Shown here piece after piece: positions 8,538 to 16,424 of a stretch of 60,116 bases of DNA (position 1 is its first letter; every line of letters begins with the position of its first letter). Both the position numbers and the translations under genes were made by a program. The DNA is taken from positions 1 to 60,116 of the forward strand of contig CANQOI010000005.1 in NCBI GenBank assembly GCA_947625435.1, in the 5' to 3' direction. Below the pieces are notes generated by a model, which saw nothing but the letters and a program-made list of their open reading frames with translations, was not told the DNA's origin and did no database searches. Origin of the DNA: an uncultured Clostridia bacterium. GTDB taxonomy: Bacteria; Bacillota; Clostridia; UBA1212; UBA1255.

Positions 8538-9299
8538 TCACTCTGTAAACATCTGAACTATTATCTTACCGTATACAGGGCTCGTATATACTCCTATTCC
8601 CGTCTTTTTGTATTCTCCCAATACATTTGCTTTATGACTTTCCGATCCCATCCACGCATAAAATGCACCGTCTACGGTCTGATTTCCGGCTATATTTTCG
8701 GCTGCCGACGTAAAAGGTATCCCGTATGCCTTGATCATTTCAAACGGAGATCCGTACGTAGGAGATTGATGTGAAAAGTAATTGTTTTTTACCATATCGA
8801 CAGCTTTATCATATGCCGCTTTGCTCAGATCAGCACTGTATTCAAGCTCGCTCAGTGTATTCTGGGCACGTACATTATTTGTAAGACTCAGAAGTCTGTT
8901 TGCGTCGTCGCTTATATTATCCTGCGCATCCTGACCGGTTATACTCGGAGCATCTCCTTCCGGTATCTTCGGGTCATTTTTAGAATCATCGGTAACGATC
9001 GTGATATAATTTCCGCTCACAAAACCTATCTGTCCCGTACTGTAATCATATACCGCATACCATTCGCCGACACGACCGGCAATTTTAACAGCCTGCGATC
9101 GGCCTATCGAAGTAAGGACCTGAAATTCGGTGCCGGGGCCGCTGCGGAGACTGAGTCCCGAAACATTGACCGTAGCGTTTCCGGTTATATATTCAAACAT
9201 ATTATCCCCGTCATCGGACGCACCTGCCGGAGCGGTAATCAAAATGACCGTCATAGCAAATACTAACATCAAAGTACAGCATTTAACCTTGTTATTCAT
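8538..9299 (-). CDS. Secreted SH3-CAP domain protein
   Basis: A 253-residue exported protein. After a signal peptide (about 1-27, cleavage near PAGAS) comes a bacterial SH3 domain (about 38-102; LSLRSGPGTEFQVL, GRVGEWYAVYD), a family that often binds cell-wall peptides. A CAP/SCP domain follows (about 135-253; LLSLTNNVRAQ, YFSHQSP, AAENIAG, HKANVLG), the fold of YkwD-type proteins. The molecular activity of bacterial CAP proteins is mostly unknown; a wall-associated role is likely. A GGAGG site precedes the ATG, and a promoter lies at 9360-9387. Its stop abuts the stop of the convergent regulator gene with no spacer, and I see no terminator there. Confidence 0.88.
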   Translation of the reverse strand: MNNKVKCCTLMLVFAMTVILITAPAGASDDGDNMFEYITGNATVNVSGLSLRSGPGTEFQVLTSIGRSQAVKIAGRVGEWYAVYDYSTGQIGFVSGNYITIVTDDSKNDPKIPEGDAPSITGQDAQDNISDDANRLLSLTNNVRAQNTLSELEYSADLSKAAYDKAVDMVKNNYFSHQSPTYGSPFEMIKAYGIPFTSAAENIAGNQTVDGAFYAWMGSESHKANVLGEYKKTGIGVYTSPVYGKIIVQMFTE

Positions 9300-9359
9300 A
9301 ACCGATTTACCTCCATTGTTTTTTATTCGGCAATGGATATTGTTTCCGATCGATCACAA

Positions 9360-9387
9360 ATTATACACAGTGAAATGCTATCGTCAT
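9360..9387 (-). promoter_or_regulatory. Candidate promoter of the SH3-CAP gene
   Basis: Minus strand: ATGACG (9382-9387), 16-bp spacer, perfect TATAAT (9360-9365). The -35 overlaps the stop codon of the preceding pseudouridine synthase gene. The leader is about 50 nt. Confidence 0.5.
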
Positions 9388-10259
9388 TCGAAGGAGACGG
9401 GAGCGGTGACGGTCTTATAAGGAAGGAGCCCGGATACAAATGCCGTATCGCCTGCGGCATCCTGCGCGGGTACAAGTGCGCATGCCCACAAAGCCTGATA
9501 TCTGTACCCGTATTTTCTGTTTAAGGTCTCAATGCCGTATTTACCGTCACCTATGACAGGATGCCCCAAAAAGGCCATATGCGCCCTTATCTGATGAGTT
9601 CTGCCCGTGACCAGATTTATATCAGTTTCCGATATATTTCTCTTTTTATCGAAACTGACGGCTTTGATCTCGGTAGTTATCTCTTTTGAATATTTTCTCT
9701 TAGACGCATATATATAAACACGGCTCTCTCTGCTGTCCTTAAAATGCCACGCTTTATTTATGCCGACACAATCCGAGGCATCGCCGTAGAGCAGTGATCT
9801 GTATTGCTTTACGTAAACGTTTCTGTTAATGGCGTCTTTAATATCGGAAGTATGATCCTTGTTCTTGGAAATGATGACTATACCGCCTGTATTCCTGTCA
9901 ATTCTGTGGCAAAGCTCGCAGCCCATGCCGAAATCTTTTCTTACGGAATCAATAAGCGTGTTCTCATCGTGTCTGTCCGCCTGTACGGGTATCCCCTGTT
10001 TTTTGTTTACGATCAGAACAGAGTCATTTTCATATAACACAGAATAATACTTGTCATTTCCGCGTGCCTGATGAATATATGCCTCGATAACATCATCTTC
10101 ATATACCTTACAGTTTGAATTCACTCTCACACCGTTCACTTTAACATCTCTTACCCGGAAAGCCTTATACAAACTGTTTCTTTCAGCTCCGCATGAATAA
10201 ACAAGTATACTCTCAATTGTTTTTCCCGACTCTTTTTTGCCTACTGTATGTTTGATCAT
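9384..10259 (-). CDS. RluA-family 23S rRNA/tRNA pseudouridine synthase
   Basis: Converts uridine to pseudouridine at specific sites in structured RNA. An N-terminal S4-like RNA-binding part (SLYKAFRVRDVKVNGVR) precedes the synthase domain with the RluA motif HRIDRNTGG, whose Asp is catalytic, and later GRTHQIRAHMAFLGHPV. The target RNA position cannot be told. The frame stays open to 10346, but that would run the gene through a transcription terminator hairpin at 10300-10334. The ATG at 10259 (MIKHTVGKK) matches the usual N-terminus, though no strong ribosome-binding site is seen. No promoter is evident between the terminator and this start, so expression may depend on readthrough. Confidence 0.88.
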   Translation of the reverse strand: MIKHTVGKKESGKTIESILVYSCGAERNSLYKAFRVRDVKVNGVRVNSNCKVYEDDVIEAYIHQARGNDKYYSVLYENDSVLIVNKKQGIPVQADRHDENTLIDSVRKDFGMGCELCHRIDRNTGGIVIISKNKDHTSDIKDAINRNVYVKQYRSLLYGDASDCVGINKAWHFKDSRESRVYIYASKRKYSKEITTEIKAVSFDKKRNISETDINLVTGRTHQIRAHMAFLGHPVIGDGKYGIETLNRKYGYRYQALWACALVPAQDAAGDTAFVSGLLPYKTVTAPVSFE

Positions 10260-10294
10260 AGTGTAAATACCGTACGATAATACCGCATGTCCGT

Positions 10295-10334
10295 GAAAAT
10301 ATCGGCGGCCCGCCACGATAGCAGGCCGCCGATA
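10295..10334 (-). terminator. Rho-independent terminator after the lipoprotein gene
   Basis: A perfect 11-bp stem, TATCGGCGGCC (10300-10310) pairing with 10324-10334, has a 13-nt loop and a short T run on the minus strand. It lies 50 bp after the stop at 10384. The T-tract is brief, so termination may be partial. Confidence 0.65.
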
Positions 10335-10383
10335 CGGTTCAGTCAAAATATGTATGAAACAAAATCACAACGGTACGTTGTCA

Positions 10384-11130
10384 TTAATCTTTATCATCTG
10401 TTTCCCAACCGAGGAGACGGAAGTCACTGAGCATTTCTTCCATTGCCGCAAAATTAGCATCCCATACACTTGCTTCTGTCTCAAGCGTGATAACATGGAA
10501 TCCTCCCTGCTGCGCGAGCGTGAGCAGAAGCATGCCCTTCCATTCGTTTCCGTCAACCGTGAACGAGTAAGAAATTCTCTGGAAACTGATCTTATTATAC
10601 TCAACCGTAGTGGTCCTTATGCTCTCGAGCGTATCTTCAACTGAATCTCCGCCGTCTGTCAATACAAAGTTATCTCTCGGAGTACGGTCCAAATCATCGA
10701 GGAACAGATTATTAAATTCAAAATTATAAGTGCTGCTCTTGCCGAGTATGCCCATGAGCATATCTCCCTGTGTAGCTCTCATAAACGAACCTTCCAATGT
10801 GTAAATGTTATATTTAACATTGGTCACATTCTTAGGTGTGAATGTCGCCACAAGACCGCACCTTTCTATGTAAGGCGGGAAATCTGTTCCGTCAGCGTAT
10901 TTACCTTCAGAATCCACTTTATAGTAGCGATCCTGTCCGTCCGAAACAGTCCATGAATCTCCCCTGTATCCCTGCTGTACATAGTAACGGTAATTCTCAT
11001 ACTGATCGGGAAGATTCGGGTGTTCTTCGGGAAGTTCTTCATTTTCATCCTTACAGCCTGCAAATGAGAACGCAAAGACAAATACCAAACAAAGCAGAAT
11101 GATTCTTGTTATTAATTTTTTCGAGTTCAT
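10384..11130 (-). CDS. Lipoprotein of unknown function
   Basis: A 248-residue protein with a hydrophobic signal peptide ending FAGC, so Cys26 is probably lipidated and the protein anchored outside the membrane. The mature part is acidic at first (DENEELPEEHP) and then a soluble domain rich in aromatic and Thr residues, with no motif I recognise. A GGAGGGG site precedes the ATG. It has its own promoter (11177-11205) and a terminator downstream, so it appears to be a single-gene unit. A function cannot be assigned. Confidence 0.78.
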   Translation of the reverse strand: MNSKKLITRIILLCLVFVFAFSFAGCKDENEELPEEHPNLPDQYENYRYYVQQGYRGDSWTVSDGQDRYYKVDSEGKYADGTDFPPYIERCGLVATFTPKNVTNVKYNIYTLEGSFMRATQGDMLMGILGKSSTYNFEFNNLFLDDLDRTPRDNFVLTDGGDSVEDTLESIRTTTVEYNKISFQRISYSFTVDGNEWKGMLLLTLAQQGGFHVITLETEASVWDANFAAMEEMLSDFRLLGWETDDKD

Positions 11131-11176
11131 AAGACCCCTCCGTTAGTTTATTAGATAAGACTACCTATTTTTCTAC

Positions 11177-11205
11177 AGTATAGCAGATTGCAGGTTATAT
11201 TACAA
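11177..11205 (-). promoter_or_regulatory. Promoter of the lipoprotein gene
   Basis: Minus strand: TTGTAA (11200-11205), 17-bp spacer, TATACT (11177-11182). The leader is about 40 nt and ends in a strong GGAGG site. Confidence 0.6.
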
Positions 11206-11250
11206 CATTGCACGGTGAAATAATTATTACAGAATTGTGAATGAGATCAT

Positions 11251-12906
11251 TTATGTTCTCTTTTTTTCGATTGTATTCGTAATGAGCGGTATAACATCCT
11301 TTTTTCTCGACATTATATAATCATACGTATAATCACCGCTTCCGTCCGATCTTCCGAGATCCGAGACGACGTCGCCGGTCAGGCTTCCCGCAAAGTGCAG
11401 TGTCGTAACTCCCTCTTTAAGATCGACGAATATGACGGTAAGAAGATCATACTCGCCGTTTACGGCCATTTTACTCATATAATCGTATATGGCGGAGCGC
11501 AGCTCCTTTATGCTGTCCATGCCCATCACCGTTACCTGACTTATCCCCACAGTGAAGCCCTGTATTGAAACCGTCTTGCAGTCCTGCGAAAAGGCCTCCT
11601 CCGCCGTCTTGCCGTGGAGAGATGTTCCGGCCTTGAACATGAGCTCGGCAAAATCGTCTATGTCAATGCCCGCCATGTCGGCCAGCTTTCTTGCGGTGCT
11701 CCTGTCGTATTCCGTAGCTGTGGGCGACTTAAATTTCAGAGTGTCGGAGATTATCGCGGCACATAATATACCCGCCGTCTGCTGAGAGGGTCTCCGTCCC
11801 TTTTCCGTATACAGATTGGCAATTATCGTAGCGGTGCTCCCCACCGGTTCATTCTTGAACAGTATCGGGCTGGCCGTGGTGAGATCCCCTACCTTGTGAT
11901 GATCTATGATCTCGAGTATTTCCGCCTCCTCTATTCCCTTTACGGTCTGAACCTTTTCATTGTGATCCAGCAGGATCACCTTCTTCTTTCTGTGGGATAT
12001 GAGATGATATCTCGAAATAAAGCCGAGCACTACGCCGTTCCTGTCAAGCACGGGATAGCTCCTGTATCTGTTCTTCGTCATGCTCTCCCGTATATCCTCT
12101 ATGTAATCGTCTATACAGAATTTAACTATATTATTATCCCTGTTTGCCGTCATTATGGAGCTTACGGGAATGCTCTGATTTATGAGCCTTGCTGTCGTAT
12201 ATGTGTCGTAAGCCGTGCATATTATGAGTGCAGACATCTGATCCGCTTTCTTTATGACTTCTTCCGAAGGCTTAAAACCGCATGTGATTATTATGGTATT
12301 TGCGCCGAGCTCGAGCGCCCGTACCTGAGAGTCGTCCCTGTTGCCTACTATGACTATATCCCCTTCTTCTATATAATCGCCGTAGCTGTCGGGAAGACAT
12401 GCCGCAACAACGACTTTTCCTTTAGACTTGAAATTATGCCTGTTGCCCGCGGCTATTTCACCGTTTATGGTTTCGAGTATATTGTCGATCTTGGTGCCGC
12501 ATGTCGATATGCATGTGTAATCGAAGGCGTCCATATACTTGTCGGTTATGTTCGTAAGTGACACGAGACCGAGAAGCTTCTGGGTATCGTCCACTATCGG
12601 TATCGTGCGTACGCTGGACTGTTCCATTATATGCCACGCTATCTTTATTGAAACATCCGGCGACAGCTTGTCGACTATATCGAGATCCAGGTCGCTTACC
12701 TGTCTTCTCACGTTCGATATCTTCTGCGGCACGGGGACTTTAAAATAGTCGAGCACAAAACGTGTCTCATCATTCAGATCGCCGAGTCTGCACGCCTCTG
12801 CTTTATAGCCCAGCTTATTCTTAAGCTCCGCATACCCTATCGCGGAACATATCGAATCGGTATCGGGATTTTTATGTCCGAAAATATATATTGTGTCTCT
12901 GTCCAC
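11251..12906 (-). CDS. ppaC: Manganese-dependent inorganic pyrophosphatase with CBS and DRTGG domains
   Basis: A family II (DHH) pyrophosphatase that hydrolyses PPi to phosphate in the cytoplasm, pulling biosynthetic reactions forward. The 551 residues hold the split DHH domain (IFGHKNPDTDS near the N-terminus; ILLDHNE and EIIDHH later), two CBS domains flanking a DRTGG-like insert (about 70-300), and a DHHA2 domain at the end (TTLHFAGSL). CBS-PPases of this type are regulated by adenine nucleotides in characterised Clostridia and relatives. The start appears to be GTG at 12906, with only a weak site upstream. It follows rapZ by 21 bp and is probably the last gene of the long operon; no clear terminator follows. 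Confidence 0.93.
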   Translation of the reverse strand: MDRDTIYIFGHKNPDTDSICSAIGYAELKNKLGYKAEACRLGDLNDETRFVLDYFKVPVPQKISNVRRQVSDLDLDIVDKLSPDVSIKIAWHIMEQSSVRTIPIVDDTQKLLGLVSLTNITDKYMDAFDYTCISTCGTKIDNILETINGEIAAGNRHNFKSKGKVVVAACLPDSYGDYIEEGDIVIVGNRDDSQVRALELGANTIIITCGFKPSEEVIKKADQMSALIICTAYDTYTTARLINQSIPVSSIMTANRDNNIVKFCIDDYIEDIRESMTKNRYRSYPVLDRNGVVLGFISRYHLISHRKKKVILLDHNEKVQTVKGIEEAEILEIIDHHKVGDLTTASPILFKNEPVGSTATIIANLYTEKGRRPSQQTAGILCAAIISDTLKFKSPTATEYDRSTARKLADMAGIDIDDFAELMFKAGTSLHGKTAEEAFSQDCKTVSIQGFTVGISQVTVMGMDSIKELRSAIYDYMSKMAVNGEYDLLTVIFVDLKEGVTTLHFAGSLTGDVVSDLGRSDGSGDYTYDYIMSRKKDVIPLITNTIEKKRT

Positions 12907-12927
12907 TGTAAAACGCCTACTCCCGTT

Positions 12928-13788
12928 TTATTTTAATATATCTCTATGCTCGGTAAAAACCGAATATCCGTTTTCTCCGATCTTACCTGCTACATAGTTT
13001 GCGATGGCAACGCTTCTGTGCTTGCCGCCGGTGCAGCCTATGCCTATCTCAAGTATTTCTTTTCCCTCCGCCTTATACAGCGGGAGAAGATATATGAGCA
13101 TGTCCATGAGCTTTGCGAGAAATTCATCGCAGTGCTCCGACGCGAGCACGTAATCCGTTACCTCGCTGTCGTTGCCGGTAAGGTTCTTAAGCCCGGACAC
13201 ATAATACGGATTGTCCAGAAAACGCACATCAAAAACAACATCGCAGTTCCCCGGAAGTCCGTATTTGTAACCGAAGGAGATCACATTTACCTTGATCCCC
13301 GTATCGCCGTCGGGAGATCCGAATATGTTCACGATACTTTTCTTGAGTTCCCATATAGAATATGCGCTTGTATCTATTATCACATCGGCCATGTCCTTCA
13401 GCTGCGAAAGTCTCTTCCTTTCATCGGCTATGGCCGTTTCATTACTACCCTTGCCCTTGCCCGCAAGAGGATGCATGCGTTTATTTTCCTTATATCTGTT
13501 AAGTATCACGGAATCGCTGCAGTCTATGAACACCACTTTCAGGTTCTCGCCCGCCGCGCGCATATCGTCTATAAAACTGTAAAGATCGGTAAAATCGTTG
13601 CCGCTCCTGACATCTGTCACCAACGCCGTTTTGCTGTACGCAAATTCACTGTGAAGGTACATCTCCCCGAATTTTGAGAAAAGCTTGAGCGGCATATTGT
13701 CTATGCAGAAAAATCCTATATCTTCAAGGAACTTCGTCGCCTGTGTCTTTCCCGCGCCTGACATGCCCGTAAGGATCAAAAAGTCCAT
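12928..13788 (-). CDS. rapZ: RapZ/YvcJ family nucleotide-binding protein
   Basis: A P-loop protein of the RapZ family (RNase adapter in E. coli; in Bacillus YvcJ binds and hydrolyses nucleotides). The Walker A motif GMSGAGKT is at residues 8-15, a Walker-B-like VVFIDCSD lies in the middle, and the C-terminal domain holds the conserved GIGCTGGKHRSVAIANYV. At 286 residues it is the usual size. Its ATG overlaps the murB stop as TAATG, a sign of coupling. In Bacillota rapZ normally precedes yvcK and whiA, but neither follows here; ppaC does. The RNA target, if any, cannot be inferred outside enterobacteria. Confidence 0.94.
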   Translation of the reverse strand: MDFLILTGMSGAGKTQATKFLEDIGFFCIDNMPLKLFSKFGEMYLHSEFAYSKTALVTDVRSGNDFTDLYSFIDDMRAAGENLKVVFIDCSDSVILNRYKENKRMHPLAGKGKGSNETAIADERKRLSQLKDMADVIIDTSAYSIWELKKSIVNIFGSPDGDTGIKVNVISFGYKYGLPGNCDVVFDVRFLDNPYYVSGLKNLTGNDSEVTDYVLASEHCDEFLAKLMDMLIYLLPLYKAEGKEILEIGIGCTGGKHRSVAIANYVAGKIGENGYSVFTEHRDILK

Positions 13789-14726
13789 TATCTCTCACCT
13801 ATCACTCTGATCTCCGGTTCAAGGACCGTTCCGGTCAGCCTGAACACCGTGTTCTGCACATATTCTATCACATGAAGCACATCGTCACAAGATGCGCCTC
13901 CCCTGTTTATGATAAAACCGCAATGTTTATCCGAGACCTGTGCGCCGCCTGCCGTATATCCTTTCAGTCCGCATTCTTCTATAAGCTTTGCCGCATAACC
14001 GTCTGCCGGTCTCTTGAAGGCGCTTCCCGCGCTCGGAAATTCGAGAGGCTGTTTACTTTTGCGTTTTTCGGTGAGCAGACGCATTTTTTCGCATATGCCG
14101 TCCTTATCGCCTCTTTTTAATTTAAAATCGGCTGAAAGTATTATCACGTTTTCATTCTGATACGATGAGTATCTGTATGAGAATGCGTGCTCATCTCCCT
14201 TTTTGGTATGTATCTCCGATGTATCCGTGTCAAGATACGAGCTTTCCGTAACGTACATTGAAATTTCACCGTCATATGCGCCCGCATTCATAAGTACCGC
14301 GCCGCCTACGCTGCCCGGTATGCCGCATGCGAATTCGAGGCCCGTGAGCGATCCGTCGCGCGCAAGAGAGGATATCCTCGAGAGCAGTGCGCCGGCACCC
14401 GCACGTATCACGGCATATTCACAGTCTGCGCTGTGCACCTCGGCGCCGCCGAGGCCCGGTCCGATCTCGATCACCATGCCGCGCACACCTTTGTCGCTGA
14501 AGAGCACATTGCTCCCGTTTCCTATTATCACTGTGCGTATCCCTCTTTCACGCGCATATGACACTGTTTCCTTCAGCTGACCGATATTTTTCGGCGTTAC
14601 GAGTATATCCGCCGCGCCGCCTATTTTAAATGTGCAGTGCGCTTTAAGCGGCTCATCATATCTGATTATGTCCGGTGAGAGTATTTTTTCTATATCCTTA
14701 TACATGGTCGTATGTGCGGCTCTCAT
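13788..14726 (-). CDS. murB: UDP-N-acetylenolpyruvoylglucosamine reductase
   Basis: The second step of peptidoglycan precursor synthesis: the FAD enzyme reduces UDP-GlcNAc-enolpyruvate to UDP-MurNAc with NADPH. About 312 residues, with the FAD-binding core (GNGSNVLFSD, GLEFACGIPGSVGGAV), the catalytic serine region FPSAGSAFKRP and the C-terminal acidic residue in EPEIRVI. The frame begins with a TTG at 14732 inside the hprK stop; ATG at 14726 or another ATG at 14705 are alternatives, and none has a good ribosome-binding site, so the start is uncertain. It sits between hprK and rapZ, a common Clostridia order. Confidence 0.94.
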   Translation of the reverse strand: MRAAHTTMYKDIEKILSPDIIRYDEPLKAHCTFKIGGAADILVTPKNIGQLKETVSYARERGIRTVIIGNGSNVLFSDKGVRGMVIEIGPGLGGAEVHSADCEYAVIRAGAGALLSRISSLARDGSLTGLEFACGIPGSVGGAVLMNAGAYDGEISMYVTESSYLDTDTSEIHTKKGDEHAFSYRYSSYQNENVIILSADFKLKRGDKDGICEKMRLLTEKRKSKQPLEFPSAGSAFKRPADGYAAKLIEECGLKGYTAGGAQVSDKHCGFIINRGGASCDDVLHVIEYVQNTVFRLTGTVLEPEIRVIGER

Positions 14727-14728
14727 AC

Positions 14729-15694
14729 TCAATAGAAAAGATCGCCGTTAAAGCTTCCTCCTTTTAGTCCGTCCTTGCTTTCGAATGCACGTCTCGTGAG
14801 CTCCTTTGCGGCATTATAACCCATCATCTTCTGTCTGTTGTTCATGGCGGCGACTTCTATTATTATCGCCAGGTTACGTCCCGGCATGACGGGTATCTTA
14901 ACCGAGGGGATATCTATACCGAGTATCTCCGTGAAATGATCCTCAAGTCCGACTCTGTCATACTCCTTGCCGTCCACCCATCTTTCAAGATCCACTACGA
15001 GCTGTATATTTTCGGTCATCTTGACGGCACCGACTCCGTACAGACGCTTTACGTCCAAAAATCCAATGCCGCGTATTTCGAGCATGTGGCGTATTATATC
15101 GGGCGCCGTGCCCACGAGAGTCTTACTTGACACACGCCTTATCTCCACAATATCATCCGCCACGAGCCTGTGACCCCTTTTCACAAGTTCAAGCGCCGTT
15201 TCGCTCTTTCCCACTCCGCTCTTACCCGTTATGAGCACTCCTTCTCCGTAAACCTCTATAAAGCACGCGTGCATTGTGGTCCTCGGGGCAAGCTGAACGC
15301 AGAGATATCTGTTCAGTTCGCTGTGAAACGAGGTTGTGGTCTCCGGCGTTCGCAGCAAAGGTATGCCGTATTTCAATGCCATATCCGTCATTTCGGCGCA
15401 CGGTTCAAGATTTCTTGCTATTATTATGCACGGAAAGCCTATTTTGAATATCGATTCCAGCTTTTTTATGCGTTCCTCCGCCGTGAGTGAATAAAGATAC
15501 CGCATTTCCACGTTTCCGAGAAGCTGTATCCTGTCATTTGCAAAATAATCCGCATATCCCGCGAGCTCGAGCCCCGGTCTGTTTATGTCCGGGCCGCATA
15601 TGAAAATGCTGTCTATTTTATCGGCGCAGCACAGCACCTCAAGCTCCTGATCCTTGACTATCTTTGAAAGACAGACTTCATACTTTTCATCCAA
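14729..15694 (-). CDS. hprK: HPr kinase/phosphorylase
   Basis: Phosphorylates HPr on Ser46 and reverses this, linking glycolytic state to carbon catabolite control through CcpA. An N-terminal domain precedes the catalytic domain with the Walker motif GKSGVGKS (about 157-164), the His region THMACFIE-like (RTTMHACF) just before it, and the C-terminal signature GRNLAIIIEVAAMNNRQK. The frame is open to a GTG at 15703, but the AAAGGAG site overlaps that codon and lies 8 nt before the TTG at 15694, so TTG is the better start. It overlaps murB by a few bases and follows the response regulator by 16 bp. Confidence 0.94.
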   Translation of the reverse strand: MDEKYEVCLSKIVKDQELEVLCCADKIDSIFICGPDINRPGLELAGYADYFANDRIQLLGNVEMRYLYSLTAEERIKKLESIFKIGFPCIIIARNLEPCAEMTDMALKYGIPLLRTPETTTSFHSELNRYLCVQLAPRTTMHACFIEVYGEGVLITGKSGVGKSETALELVKRGHRLVADDIVEIRRVSSKTLVGTAPDIIRHMLEIRGIGFLDVKRLYGVGAVKMTENIQLVVDLERWVDGKEYDRVGLEDHFTEILGIDIPSVKIPVMPGRNLAIIIEVAAMNNRQKMMGYNAAKELTRRAFESKDGLKGGSFNGDLFY

Positions 15695-15710
15695 CGGTAT
15701 CACTCCTTTA

Positions 15711-16424
15711 TCATGCGAACTGTCTGAAGCGGTATCCCGCTCCCCACACTGTTTCGATGTACTGCGGCTTAGACATATCTTTCTCTATTTTTTCTCTGAG
15801 CTTGTTTATATGCACTGTTACCGTAGACGTCTCTCCGAATGAATCAAAGCCCCATATCTTGTCAAAAAGCTGATCCCTGCTGTACACTACATTCGGATTC
15901 GATGCTAAAAACAGCAGAAGATCAAATTCTTTGTTTGAAAGCATTATCTCGCGGCCGTCCACAAAAACGCGTCTTGCCGGCTTTTCTATGCGAAGGCCGC
16001 CTATTTCAACAATGTCGTTCTTATCCTGCTGTGAATCGCCTGCCTTGGATACAAGTCTTTCGTATCTGTTTATATGGGCGGTAACTCTTGCCACGAGCTC
16101 GCTCGGGCTGAAAGGCTTTACTATGTAATCGTCGGCGCCGAGTCCGAGACCGCGTATCTTGTCTATGTCCTCTTTTTTTGCGGTCGCGATTATTATAGGC
16201 ACATCCTTTTCCTTTCTCACCTGCCGGCATATCTCGAATCCGTCAACGCCGGGCAGCATTATGTCCACTATTATGCAGGAAAAATCGTTTTCGAGAGCCG
16301 TTTTGAGGCCTGCGGTACCGGTCAGCTCGGTCGATGTTTCATATCCGTTCGCCTCAAGATAATCTCTCTCAAGAGACGCTATATTTTCGTCATCCTCGAT
16401 TATGAGCACCCTTTTATTGTTCAT
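15711..16424 (-). CDS. OmpR/PhoB-family response regulator
   Basis: A two-component DNA-binding regulator of 237 residues. The receiver domain has the acidic pair (EDDEN), phospho-acceptor Asp54 (VDIMLPG), the switch Thr (IIIATAKK) and conserved Lys (YIVKPF). A winged-helix OmpR-type domain follows (NKEFDLLLFLASNPNVVYSRDQL, then TVTVHINKLREKIE and ETVWGAGYRF). Its start overlaps the stop of the adjacent sensor kinase by 11 bp, so they are translated together. The target genes are unknown. Its place between a UDP-sugar enzyme and hprK-murB suggests an envelope or carbon link, but this is inference only. Confidence 0.95.
   Translation of the reverse strand: MNNKRVLIIEDDENIASLERDYLEANGYETSTELTGTAGLKTALENDFSCIIVDIMLPGVDGFEICRQVRKEKDVPIIIATAKKEDIDKIRGLGLGADDYIVKPFSPSELVARVTAHINRYERLVSKAGDSQQDKNDIVEIGGLRIEKPARRVFVDGREIMLSNKEFDLLLFLASNPNVVYSRDQLFDKIWGFDSFGETSTVTVHINKLREKIEKDMSKPQYIETVWGAGYRFRQFA

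Noticed and set aside
9384-10346. Longer pseudouridine synthase starting at 10346
   Set aside because: The extra 29 residues would be encoded inside a terminator hairpin, and the family's usual N-terminus fits the ATG at 10259.
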